The translations under genes and the position numbers were made by a program. Shown one piece after another: positions 1 to 13,475 of a DNA stretch of 64,000 bases. Location: assembly GCF_034702125.1 (NCBI RefSeq), contig NC_085865.1, forward strand, positions 45,174,445 to 45,238,444. Reading direction: 5' to 3'. The stretch's first letter is position 1, and each line of letters begins with the position of its first letter. Below the pieces are notes generated by a model, which was not told where the DNA came from, did not search any database, and saw nothing but the letters and a program-made list of their open reading frames with translations. The stretch is from Engraulis encrasicolus. Lineage: Eukaryota > Chordata > Actinopteri > Clupeiformes > Engraulidae.

Positions 1-419
1 AACCCACCCCAGACACACACGCACGCACACACACACACGCACACTACAGGAAGTGAGAGTGGTTGAAGGACACATACTTTGAAACATGCCTCTTCCTGTT
101 TAAGGTTTTTTTGTGTGTGAATTGAACCACATGCATGCACCCCACACCGGTCTCTGTAAATGACACCAAAGCTTAAAATATACATAGACATCTTATTTAC
201 TTACAGCTACTTCATCACAAGTATGTTTTCCACCTACAAAGAAGCGCAGAGAGGGACAGAAACCTTTTGGTTTTCATCACAATAGATCCCTCACGGTCTC
301 TTTTAAATTATCGTAGTAAATGTCTCGTAAATTAGTTGGCCACATTCTAAGCCATGAATATATTGCGTCTGAGTGTGTTCGTGTGTGCTCCCACAAAAGC
401 CATCAAAAGGACTGATACA

Positions 420-600
420 CAGGCCCTACCGTGGAAACTTGTTTGCTATGTGGCCGACCTGGTTTCGATTCCCGGCCCAGGTCCTTTGCCAACCCTTCTC
501 AGTCTCTCTCACCACTCACTTCTTGTCATAAGCTTCACTGTCCTGTCAAATAAAGGCAAAAAAGCCCAATATATGTATATAAAAAAGGGCTGGTATACGT
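420..600 (+). repeat. tRNA-derived SINE tail/body
   Basis: Contains a box-B-like GGTTTCGATTCCCGGCCCAG, followed by CTTTGCCAACCCTTCTCAGT with TCTCTCTC, then TAAATAAAGG-type and TATATGTATATAAAAAA 3' sequence. The 5' tRNA-like head is poorly preserved, so the left limit is approximate. Confidence 0.6.
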
Positions 601-3484
601 GGGTCACAGGCCAGATCACTATACTGGGTCTGCTGTGTGATGTAAGATGGGCCTTAAAGGTCTGAGGGCTTCTGAAAACATGCAGTAGAGAGCACACATT
701 GCTGGAATGGAGAGCCTCACCTAACTCAGTTACTCAATGAGCGGCTTCCTGTATTTAGAAGCAGTAACTCAATCACATGAGCCTAGATCAGCCCCAGTCA
801 TTCACAAATTAGGCAGCAACACTGTCCAATGAGGATTGCAAATATACACTGCAGTCGTTTCAAATAGGCCACAGAATTAGGACGTCAACATGATTCAATT
901 CCAGAAGAGAGTGAAACTTCCATAGTATCTCACTATCTAACATACCTAAGATCAAAATGTGATAGTGATAAGCCCAGGATCCGTGTTCCTTGTACAAGCT
1001 TGCTATTCTGGTTCTGTCACACCCCTCCTGATCTTAGGAATGCTGTGACATTTTTTGTAAAAGGTTAATTGAGGTTTCAGGCAGGTTAGACAGGCCCAAA
1101 AAATAAATGAAAGTTGAGATAGCCATTAGGAGAAAAAAATCTCCAACTTTACCTCAAGGAGAGAAAACATTCAATAGCATCCTGAAACTTAATTGGACTT
1201 GTGTTTATTGAGCACTCTACAGTAGTTCAGAACTTCTCAAAACCTGTGGTCCTAGTTCCAATTGTACTGTGTCGAAAGAAAAAAAAAACATTATTTATAA
1301 AGGTAGTACAGTAGTACACATAGTCCTACGTACTTGCACAACACAACACACGGCTTGTAGCTGGTGTGAGAGTCACTACCCTGGCCAATGTCAAATCACT
1401 GGTATTGGAAGCAACACCTGTGTGCGGGTGGTTGCCGTTTAAGGCCGTAACAGCTTAAGGAGGAAACATATTTCAATTCCTGAAAAAAAGGGTGGAAAAA
1501 TTGGAAAAAATAGAAAAAAATGGGGATGTCAGTGGTCCGTGGAATTTCGGCTAATTTTTGCCATTTTTGGGAAAATGAGTTCTGTGGTGTGACATCATTG
1601 GTGTGACATTTCTGTAGAATACAATAAAATGATTAATATTCTGCACAAACATATCCCCAATGCTCTTTCTGCTATTGTTCCTTTAACCCCCACGCCACAC
1701 ACACACACTACTACCCACCCGCACCCCCACCCTCACCCACATACGCCTATGCATCGTACAGGCAGACCACTGTGATTTCACTGCATGGTTTCACTGTATT
1801 ACTTGTAATAATTGTGTGAATGTGACAAATAAATCTCCTGGTATCCAATCCTTATATCCTTGCATAATGCATGAAAAATAAGTAAGGATTGAATAACACA
1901 ATGCCTAAGCATGTCACACCACAGGACATGAAGTCACACCACAGGAAATTCACAGCATTGTGGCAATTTTATAATCCTTTTGTATTCGTGACTGACCACC
2001 GAGCTTATGCTAACTAGATAATGATATTGTGTTTAACCTTAATATGTGTTTTCATTCATAAAAAACGTTTTTTTCCTTCCATAAGAGCAGTCACACCACG
2101 GGACACCATAAATGAACCTAAGCATTGTGTGACAGAACCATTGCAATATGTAGACATATTAAGAGGTAAGTAGTGGTCACCTTAAACGTCCACACCACTC
2201 TCCAATAACTGAGGCATAACTGGTTAGGAGCCTGTCTTTAAAACCCTTGTAGTTGGCCTTGCAGCTGCCCGTCCAGTCACAACCTGACTTACATGTCACT
2301 CCGCAGGACGCAATTTGTGTTACGAAATGAAACTGTAGTTAATTGAATTGTAGTTAATATTACTGTATTGAGTTTTTTTCACAATCATATTTTTTAATAT
2401 CAGGTTAATATTTATGCTATCATGCCAAATGCTTTATAAATGATTCAAAATGTTGTTGGTTTTAATAGCTGTATATATTCCAGGTTTTTATTAATGTTAC
2501 AGTCACACCACAGGACATTTGACATAAACTTTTCCATAAATCTGAACAAAAATGTTTCTTCTCATCTAAGACTAATATGAAACATGATGTACCACATCTT
2601 CTTTCATTTACATTTGTTTTCAAGAGGAAAAATATTAGTTTTTAACTAATGTTACGTAAAAACAGGGCGTCATGTCAACCACCCGTGCGTCCTACTGTAA
2701 GACACACTGAAGTGAAGAGCCAGGCTCAGTGAGTGCAGCAGTAAGTAGGCAAACACAATGTCTTCTGTCGTCATGGTGCTCCTTCACACATCCACACAGC
2801 ACTCTCGTCACAAGCGTCACCTCTGGGACGGTGGGTGCAAGTGGAAAAACACAGCAAATCACACTGTTGTTCGTTCCGAAACACCTTGGAGCAGGTGAGA
2901 CCTCACCAGAGACAACATGTTGCAGAGTCAGAACACAAACCTTGGAAGGGCAAGTTTTTCACCTGACTTGGTTTCCTAGCAACAGTTCAAAAACAGGAGT
3001 TTTTGAAACGGCTTTAGTTTACATTTTTAATATGGCGTAGCCCTAACAACTGTACTGATGCAAATGATTGCAATAAAACTCCCGAGCGGATACACTACAT
3101 TATATTACAGGGAATACAGGGAATACAGGGAATGAAGAGATCGCCGCAATATCAAGCAGACGACACACGTCACACTTTAGACTCATCGTCACACAATCCA
3201 GCAGCCATGGCGGTTGGCCATCCTGCTGGCATCAGACGGTAGCAAAGCCCTGGGCTACCAGCACCTCAAGGAATGCTCAGTTTCTCCCCAGACTGAGGGC
3301 CTGAAGGGGAGGAGGGTTCCTAAAGAGGCGGCATAGGACAATTCATTTAGCCAACAAAGCCAATTTCACACATCCTTTATACGAACGCAGTCTACCCCAG
3401 CCTAACCTTACTCCCTCCTTCCAGACACTCTTTGCTTCTCTTCATCTTTCCCTCACATTCTTATCGTTTCACTCTCTCTTTCTG

Positions 3485-3532
<48 letters not shown>

Positions 3533-4140
3533 CTCCCCCTCATATAAAGTCTCTACGTGTTTCTTTGTCACATACTCAGTTTGTGTTTCTCATGCGCATG
3601 CACGCGCGCACGCACGGTCACACACACACAGACACACGCACACACTCTCTGTCTCTCTCTCTTTTCGCATTTCTGCCCCTCATACAAAGTCTCTACCTTC
3701 TCCGTCATACACTCAGTTTGTGCTTCTCTCTCTCTAACTCTCTCTCCCTCTCCCTCTCCTTCGTGCTTACCGGCATTAGCATGTAAATGGTGATGCTGAG
3801 CAGCTTAATGCCAAGAGCTGAGAGAGAGAGAGACTGTGGGAGAGCTAGACAGGCCTGCGCATTCAGTAGAGCCATGGGAGAGTCAGCATCACTCATCTAC
3901 AGGGGGGCTGCAGCGCAGTGCAGTGCTGGAAGATTTGGAACTTTCTGGAACAAAGAACCACCTTTTCTCAGGGCAGCGGCGGCCAGGGCTAGGCCAGCGT
4001 TTCCCCGACCAGGGGTGCGTGTACCACTAGGGGTACGCGAGCACACCTCCTGGGGTACGTACTTGGTAGCCTTATTATCATCTACTTTCAAATCTCTTCA
4101 AGACTTGGTCTGACCAAGAGCATAACAATTAACATTTCCT

Positions 4141-4318
4141 AGGCTACTGGGTGTGGAGGGGTGGGCAGCAGTTGGCTAGGCTTCTGGGTGTGGAGGGGTG
4201 GGCAGCGGTTGGCTAGGCTACTGGGTTTCGAGGGGTGGGCAGCGGTTGGCTAGGCTTGGGTGTGGAGGGGTGGGCAGCGGTGGGCTAAGCTACTGGCTGC
4301 GGAGGGGCTGGCAGCTGG
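4141..4318. repeat. 41-bp minisatellite, about four copies
   Basis: Imperfect units built on GGCTACTGGGTGTGGAGGGG and TGGGCAGCGGTTGGCTAGGC. The last copy is the most diverged. Confidence 0.85.
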
Positions 4319-5666
4319 ACTTGGCACCCAGCAGACCTTGTCTTGCTGCAGACACCGCTCATATCACCTTTGCTTCACCTTTGCTTTGCTTCTCAGATCA
4401 CCTTTGCTTCCTCCTACAGACAATAGCAAAAACAGAATCAGTGATCGAACACTTCACTGCAAAACAAATATTCTACTTTATCTTATCGAACCATTTCCCA
4501 CTAACAGTCACATTGCTGGGAATGTTGAAACAGAAACTCGTATTAGATCGTCATATGACCCATATCATCTTGACTTCTCATATTGTCCCTTAATAAAGGA
4601 GCAAGAACTTGTATAAGAAACAAAAAGCCACAACAATTGAGCTTTGTCATACAATGAGCTTTTCTCTCACTGAAATTCTCCTTTGGTCACACTAGCCCAG
4701 GACTTTATGCAAGACCTAAAAACTTCTAAAAAATAAGGGGTGTGATTCTAATCCAATTCACCAAATTATGTCTGACTGTCCTCGAGAATGTTTGGCGAGT
4801 AGTGTGTGACACAAAATGGCTCTACTGCTACACGGCTTGTGTCAGTTAGCCCTCTTAAATAATGCATGGTTTACAGTATTTGCCTACTGCTTGAACACTA
4901 TAGGCTGATGCTTAGACAAAAATAGCATATTGTTAAGTTGTTGGTAACATAACTTAAACACAGTGTGCCGTACCTTAAACAAAAGTTCTGCTTAACACTG
5001 TTGCAGCAATTCAGCAACACACATTTTGCTTTATGCTACACACTTGCTCATGGTCACTGCACACTTTTTCCTTCATAAGACACCCCATTAAAAAATGAAC
5101 ACTCATCATATCATTGGGAAAACACATCCGCTAGAAAAACAAAACACACTGGATGTATGACAAGATTTGGGCACCGACAATGAAACACATGCTTTCAAAA
5201 TTAACCACTATTCTGCCAGTTACAAAATTGCATTCTTTATATTACATTGCACTTATTTTATTTTGCATTTATTTGTTTTACTTTGATGGCTACTTTGCTA
5301 AATTCACACCTTCCTACACTCAAACAAAACAACAAATAGCACAACGGTACTAAAGAGTAAAATATGGAGTGACATTGACTGACTCACGTTCTGTAAAACC
5401 TACCCTGATGGCAGGAGTAGCCTTTTATCTTCATCATCACATGTTAGGTATGAACATGATAGTTTGTAGAAATACACATAATAGTAGATGTCAGCTGCAT
5501 ATTGTGTCTGGAAATGTATTGTACTTCGTTACTTTACTGTAAGCAAACCTCATACCTCATACCCAAACAACAAAAGTATATAGACTATGTTTTTCATTAC
5601 AGCATGTTGACGTCAACCACATATTTATATCATATTTAGATGTTTGAAAATGTGTGAATACACGTA

Positions 5667-7239
5667 CAGTGAGTCCAATATGTATTTGATCCCTTGCTGA
5701 TTTTGCCGGTTTGCCCACTAATAAATACATGATCAGTCTATAAATTTATGATAATATGTATTCAAACATGGAGAGACAGAATATCAAAAAGAAATTCCAG
5801 AAAATAACTTAAAATAATATATTTTAATTTATTTGTATTTAATTTAGGCCAATAAGTATTTGACCCCTCTAGCTAAAGAGGATAAAGTGCTTTGTGGCAA
5901 AGCCCTAGTTGTCTAGCACTGAGGTTAGATGCTTCTTTTAGTTAATGACAATGTTTGTGCATATAGTAGAAAATATTTTTTGCCCATTTTTCTTTGCACA
6001 TTATCTCTAAAACATGAATAGTTTGTGGCTGTAGCTTGGCAAATGGGAGGTTCAGTTCTCTCCATAGAATTACTATAGGGTTAATATTTGGAGACTGTCT
6101 AGGCCACTTCACGACTTTAATATGCTTCTTATTGAGCCACTCCTTTGTTGCATTGACTGTATGTTGTGTATTATTGTCATGTTGGGAGATCCAAAAATGG
6201 CCCACCCTTCAGTGTAGTGTTGGAGGGAAGGACGTTTGCACTCAGGATTGCACATTACATGTCTCCCTCCATCCATTCATTGACGATGCGAAGTTGTCCT
6301 GTGCCTTGGCCAGACAAACACCCTCAAACCATAATGATACCACTTTCATGCATGATGGTGAGGAGGGTGTTCTTGGGATCTCTACTACTTCTACTCTCTC
6401 TCTCAAAACACATTGAATTGTGATAATGCCAAACAGCTTGATTTTGGTTTCATCTGACTACAGCACCTCCTTATCAAGTGGGACTGCACAGGTTCCTTCT
6501 GAAGTAGAGGTACCATGTGTGCACTACAGGATTTTAAACCTCTGTGGCGCTAAGTGCTACCAGTAGTTTTATCAGTGATTTTGGTCCCAGTAGCTTTGAT
6601 AATATTGCCTAGTTCATCCCGTACAGCTCTAGGGTGATTTCTTTCTGTTCTCATGATTATAAAATCCCTACAAAAGGTCAAATCTTGTATAGAACCCCTG
6701 ACAGGCTGATGGATAGTCATTTTGTATTCCTCACATTTTGGAAGAAATGCATCAACAGCTGGGTCATTAATACCCAGTCTCTTTCTTGTGGCTTTGCAGT
6801 CCATTTAATCTTTGTTCAGGTCTAAAATCGTATCCCTGATATCATTTGACCACTCTTTGGTCTTTCCCATGCTGGTGAGGTTGGAGTGTGACTGATTCAC
6901 TCATACTATGGACTGATTCTGCTGATTCAATGTGTCTTTTATGCATGTTAGTATGTACAGGTGTCTTTAATTCAAATGACAAGTTGATCGGAAGTGCCCA
7001 TCTGGTCTGTGGGCCCGGAACTGTAATCAGTTGGCAGGGGATCAAATACTTATTTTGCTCGATGAAATGGAAATAAATTAATATATATTCTCTTCAGTTA
7101 ATTTCTGGATTTTCTTTTTGATATTCTGTCTCTCCATATTAGAATACATATTATCATAACATTTATTGACTGATCATGTCTTTTTTAGTAGGCTAACCAA
7201 CAAAATCGGCAAGGGATCAAATACATATTGGACTCACTG
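5667..7239 (-). mobile_element. Tc1/mariner-type DNA transposon, degenerate, TA target site
   Basis: A 1573-bp element bounded by TA on both sides (5665-5666 and 7240-7241). The outermost bases CAGTGAGTCCAATATGTATT are repeated in inverted orientation at the right end, and the inverted repeats extend about 170 bp with scattered mismatches. Minus-strand reading frames inside resemble Tc1 transposase. The long TIRs and the GTATTTGATCCC-type terminal sequence are typical of fish Tc1 families. Confidence 0.93.
5942..6870 (-). pseudogene. Tc1 transposase remnant
   Basis: Minus-strand start MGKTKEWSNDIRDTILDLNK followed by a stop, then MDCKATRKRLGINDPAVD and further broken frames. The C-terminal piece WISQHDNNTQHTVNATKEWL with WPRQSPNINPIVILWREL clearly matches the DDE domain of Tc1 transposases. 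The family has NPIENLW; here the catalytic Glu is replaced (NPIVILW). With stops, frame breaks and the lost Glu the copy cannot make active enzyme. Confidence 0.9.
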
Positions 7240-9338
7240 TAATAGGCTACACAAAAAAAATTTCATAAGCTCACATACACACTGTTGTGTTGAGAGTGAT
7301 GTACTGTTTCAGATATTTTGCTTCAGTTTAATGTCCTGTACTGTAAGGTGCAATTGTGTAATGTACAGTATTGAATTTTGGGGTCTTGTGAAGATGTACA
7401 TTCTGTGAGTCTGAATAGACTGGTACAAAAAGAAAGACTACTGTGTTTTGTATAAAGTAGACAACTGTTTTCACGTTGATCTAATTTGTTTTCTCATTTG
7501 GTCCTAATGTGTGTCTTTTGACATGAAAGTGAGGTTTTGACAAAAGATTGTTGAGTTTTTCTGGCAATGTTAAGGTTTTGATAGCAGAGTTTCATGTTGG
7601 CATATATGTGCAGGGTTTATCTCCAAGTGTTGAGAGTTTTTGGCTTGTGTGTAGAGTTTTGACTCTGTGAGCCAAATTTTGCAAATTGTGTGCAAGCAGT
7701 AGGCAAAAACTGTAACGCACAAACCTGGATAAGATATTTTACATGAAAATGTGAACTACCTAATAGACATGGTCAACACACAACTTTGGCAAACAGAATA
7801 AAATAAATAATTTTGCTCCTCTATGAGGAAGATCAATCCTCAATTTGAGCTGATACAGTATGACTTTACCCAGGTTTGATAACATGTACTGGCTGTATGG
7901 ATAGGAAACAACCCAAAATTCCTTGGCGGAGTCTTCAGACAGGAAAAAGACGGATAAAGGTGTAAGTTAATTGCCAGTTTAGCTGCATAGCAACACCCTT
8001 TACTCTCACTGCTTCGTATAAATGTTTCTCTTCAATGTAGGCTGGCATAGCAGGTGGCAACGCTTCCAGAGATAGATTGTGCATAATCCTCTATTGTTAA
8101 TGTTGTGATTGATAAATCAACTTTCTGATGTGTTGCTAGAGTAACAGACTCGTGCAAGATGCAGTGGCTTAACAACGTTACAGTAGATCCTCTCTGGCTC
8201 TCAGCCAATGCAAAAAAGCAAGATGGTTCTTGCACATCAGCTTACCTAATGTGCACAAGCACCAAATCATATACCAGAGAGCCTGGTGGTTACACTTGTG
8301 AAAAGAGTAAAGGGAATAAATTGCTCTGGCAAGTTCGAGAGTAGCCAGTTTTCTCCACGTGTGGGCTATCAGCCAAAAGGTTACAAAATAGTAAGCCTAT
8401 ACAAGGGGACCTAAACCTCAGAAACCCTGTCTGACTTTTGGAGATAAGAACGCTGTGTGCAGAGGGTAGCAGTGAGAGAATGTGTGGACTTGTCTTATCG
8501 CAGGCTTTACTGCCGGCTAGCGATACTTTATGAACTCAGTTCACAGGCATTTATCCCGATTCTCCGACCAAACTAAGATACAGTGCCTTGAAAATCTTAA
8601 GCCCATGAGCCGATAAGAACACCTGTTTGCTCACTTTGACATATATAGAACCATTTCCGCGCAAACATCCACCACCACCCGTGCTGAAAGGCGCCCAGTG
8701 TCTGCCATGCTCATTGCTCACACCCCACCACTTGCCTTAATGCTATAAGCTTGCATTACGTGGGTAGCATGTGAAAACACAAACACGTACGTACAACCAG
8801 ACCCTTTTGGCATGTGGTAATTTGTTCCATCGTACTGCATGGCATGCGCTGGATGAGGTTAACACTTAGCGAGCCTCAGTGTGCTTTTTCCAGTAGTAGG
8901 CAATGTTCACGAGGGACTGCGACCGTCTCTGTGGCCAGTGGCCACTGACTGGTGTGCTACCCGATATCCCAGACAGCCGGGCCTGGTGTAAAGGGCAATC
9001 CGCAGCAATCAGCACGCTGCAAAGGTCAATCAAATTAGCCAAGCAAAGTCAAAAGACACAGTGGAGACAGTGGACTGGGCCTGTTAGGCACCAGTAGTAG
9101 CCATTCGCAGGAGATATGAGGTGCAGTACGGTGGTGACAGGCAGACAGATCTTTATGAACCATGCTAGCTAGCACAGGCCCCACGGTTATGCTCATAAAT
9201 AGCTGCCCAATGACAGGTCCTTCCTGGGTGACAGTGCATGAGAGAGCATCTATTGCATCAGCAGAGGCCAGATCAGTATTGGCTGTCTCTGGCTGTGAAT
9301 ACCATTGTCTATTGGTCCAGTAGGTCTATAAAATGCTT

Positions 9339-9458
9339 CAAATAATATGGTGTTGATCCATTCAGCAAGCTTATAAAATAACTGCTGCAGTTGGACATCA
9401 AATAATATGGTGTTGATCCATTCAGCAAGCTTATAAAATAACTGCTGCAGTTGGACAT
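9339..9458. repeat. exact 60-bp tandem duplication
   Basis: The 60-bp unit starting TCAAATAATATGGTGTTGAT and ending CTGCTGCAGTTGGACA occurs twice head to tail without a mismatch, with a partial third start (TCA). Perfect identity suggests a recent event or an assembly artefact. Confidence 0.9.
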
Positions 9459-10059
9459 CAGAAGCGGACTTTGCCTTGACAACTGTACAGATGTGTGTCA
9501 AATGAGTGGTGGGTGAGGCGTGCTTTTGGGGTTGGATCCCATATTTCATTGTACTCTTTCGTCATTTCATTAGCACAGTTAATATTTTATGCTGCTCAGT
9601 TATCCCACCTGTCTGGGAACTGCAGACAGAGATGAGATTTTTTTTTCTAGTTCAGACTGTGATGTAGGCCTATGTGATTAGCATCAGATCCAAGCTGCTT
9701 CTGCTGATTTGTTTTCTGATATACTCCTACATAAATGTTGTTCCAGTTCAACCTTACCTTGCTTTGGTAGTTCTTCTGTGGGAAGTGTCTGAATACTTAC
9801 AAAAACGCAACATAAATAAAATGTTTTATCATTATTATTGCAGTCAGTGGCTCCTGCTGTCGCTGTGTTTACAGTAGAAGCCATCAGACAATGTTGTGAG
9901 CTGATACCATGGATCCAGCATGCCACTGACAATTCCTCTACAGAGTTCCTATCTTTTCAGTAATGCACATGTGGTGAAGAGAAATGTAGACTGCAAGTTC
10001 TGACCCAAGGACAAACTAAAAAAAGACAAGCATCTCCATATCTCCAGATCCACATTATG

Positions 10060-10212
10060 TAAGGGTTAACGTTCGGCGAGAAGGTCGCTACCGTGGAATA
10101 GCAGCACGACAGAGAGAATCTTTAGACCCCGACGCGGAGCGGAGGGGTCTTGTTCTCTCTGAAGTGCTGCTATTCCACAAAGCGACCGACTCGCCGAAAG
10201 TTAACCCGCTTA
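10060..10212. repeat. GC-rich 150-bp hairpin (possible MITE or element end)
   Basis: Arms of about 70 bp. The left arm includes GTTCGGCGAGAAGGTCGCTA and GGAATAGCAGCAC; the right arm has the complements GTGCTGCTATTCC and GCGACCGACTCGCCGAA. TTATTATATGG just after it (10210-10220) has its inverse CCATATAATAA at 10536-10546, so a larger element of about 330-490 bp may be present. Confidence 0.75.
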
Positions 10213-10803
10213 TTATATGGATATACTTAAAAGATTCACACATGGCGGGGACATTTCTTTAGGCCTATTTAATGTTAAGATTGTTGCTGCGCAAAACAAA
10301 ACAGTGCCGTTGTGGAACACCGCTAGCTAACAGCTAGGTAGCCAGGACAACAGGTGTAGTCTATCACAGCAGCTGATTAGAGTCTTGTTGAAAAGTCGCT
10401 TTAGCAGTGAAAAGTCTTGTTGCCATTGACAGCGGTCTGTTATAGACCAACCCGTCCGTTATCGAAAAATAACAGACGTTCGAACGTTGGGGAGCCCCGT
10501 TGAAATGAATGGAGCATTCGACCGATGACGTCACAACCATATAATAAACATGGATAACACACCAATATGAAATAGGGGAGAAGCTGGACTGACTAAGACA
10601 GTAGCAGACAGCTCTTCATTACACATAGCAGTCTTCTTCCCCTACCACCTCGTACACAACTTGGAGGGGGGAAATCTCTGCTGAGGAAAGGCTGAAGAGG
10701 TTCATAGAGACTTAAACCCAAGTCAGCCGAGTCGGGCCTCAGGAAGCTTTACTCGCTGCTGTACACAACACTGAGCACACTTGACACCGCTTTACACACC
10801 ATC

Positions 10804-11582
<779 letters not shown>

Positions 11583-11805
11583 TGCATGGCATGGCGTGGT
11601 TTATGTATTGACATTGTGCTGCTTTCCAAGTCTGCATTCTTTTTCCTGTGGGCTCCTCTGATTAGGCCTTATCGACGGGCAGCACAAGGCAAACACGGCA
11701 GCATCGCCACAGATAAGGATCATCCCACACCCAACGCAGCGCAGAGCAGCACGGCACAGGGGGAAGTAGATTTGCATTCCCTACCCGTCTTTCGAGAAGC
11801 ACAGG

Positions 11806-12345
11806 CACAGTCAGCAACCAAATATTCCTGGGCCTGCCTACTGTGAGCACTGCAAACAGCATTTAGGAGAGACAAGCATATTAGTAATCAATGCATTCTC
11901 TCACGATCTGTTGAGGGGTACACTCTCATGGTCAGCCACCAAATATTCCTGGTCTCTCGCCTGCTGTGTGTGCATCTCAAACAGTATTTAGAAGAGACAA
12001 GCATGTTAGTACCGGTAATCAATGCATTTCCTCCCCATCTTTTGAGAGGGATACTCTCACCAAACATTCTTGGGTCTGCCTACTTGACAAGCACACAGCA
12101 TTTAGGGAGAAGACAAAATAACCTATGTAAAGCATGTTTTCAAATCAATGCATACTTTCGGGAAGCACAAACAGTCAGTCACCAAATATTCCTGGGCCTG
12201 CCTGAACGACATCCTTACTGAACAAAAACACAGCATTTAGGACAGAAAAATATATTAAAATATTCCTGTGCCTGCCTACAACACGTACTGTACAAGCACA
12301 TAGCATTAGCAGGCATATTTTATGAAATAGTGCATGCTTTCTATA
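11806..12345. repeat. degenerate 80-125-bp tandem repeat, 4-5 copies
   Basis: Each unit contains ACCAAATATTCCTGGGCCTG, then CAGCATTTAGGAGAGACAAG and AATCAATGCAT, starting near 11806, 11931, 12058, 12180 and 12259. Later units are shortened and more diverged. Confidence 0.75.
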
Positions 12346-13211
12346 TGTGGACCTTGCTGTGGGAAATAGGGTTGAGATGTCAGCACTTAAGAAAAGATAT
12401 GTGAGAAGCGGGTGTGGCTTTCAAACTTAAAGAATACCTAAAAGGTCTTTGTCCATACGTGGTATACAAAAAAACATGGAGCTCCGCTTAACAGTGTTTT
12501 AAAAATATGTAGCCTACATGGACAATATGGTTAACTTCCCTATGATGCTGCTATAGCTAATGGTAGTGAATAAACAAAGCTAAAAACATCTAAGTTAGGC
12601 CTACATCGTGATGGCTAGCCAAAGCAGAGAGAGAGAGAGGGAAGCAGTGGAGGAGACACGAAATGAGAACAAGAAACATGACACGTGTGTTTGTATGTGA
12701 CTGTGTGTGTGAGAGTGCACGCGTGTGCGTGCGTGTGTGTGTGTGTGTGAGTGTGTAAGAAGTGTACGTGTCTGTTACAACATGCAATACTCTCTCGCAT
12801 CACACGTCTCACATCACACCCTTTGTTTGCCGATACCCATCACCTGCAGACATAATAACTGAGACCACAACAGCCAAAACATCTTCATAACAAACCCAAC
12901 AGCACTGCGGATCTGGCACAGGTGTCTGTTGACAATAAAATGACAGCTCACACATTGTCTATAACACAATGCTGGTGTGTGGTGGGCGTTTTGAGGGATC
13001 CAAGGCTAATCCAACAAACTTGTTTCTTATCCAGTGTTGTTGGGAGGCAGATTTACGGCTACCATGACTTTTATCCTGCTGCCCTCCACATCTGAAGCAA
13101 ACTAGCCTCAACATAAAATACAAGCGCCTCAGGCTTCACCTGGCCTACTTCATGACTAGTGTCTGGTCACTGGTGTTCATTTGGCGCCCTTGTTGAAATG
13201 TTGAAAGGCAC

Positions 13212-13475
13212 GTTCATATATAGCCTGATTATCATCGACTTTCAAATCTCTTCAAGACTTGGTCTGACCAAGAGCATAACAATTAACATTTCCCAAACGG
13301 CATGGTTGACCCGCCTCCCTTGGTTTGCTAATGGCTGTTTGCTTCCCAACAAAGTGTGAGGAGTTCCCTATTTTTTTTGGGAACTCAGAAAGTACCTGCA
13401 TTGCTCTTGACCGGACTAGTTGCAACGCTGAAGGTGTTGCGTCACTAGGGGGCCATGGCTTGGCTAGTTCATATA
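13212..13475 (+). repeat. interspersed repeat family R1, copy
   Basis: Starts near ATTATCATCGACTTTCAAAT and runs through GACTTGGTCTGACCAAGAGC, AACAAAGTGTGAGGAGTTCC and GCAACGCTGAAGGTGTTGCG to CTTGGCTAGTTCATAT. Related copies are at 4074-4135 (fragment), about 30535-30785 and 63740-63924. It holds no promoter boxes that I can identify, so it may be a non-autonomous DNA element. Confidence 0.8.
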
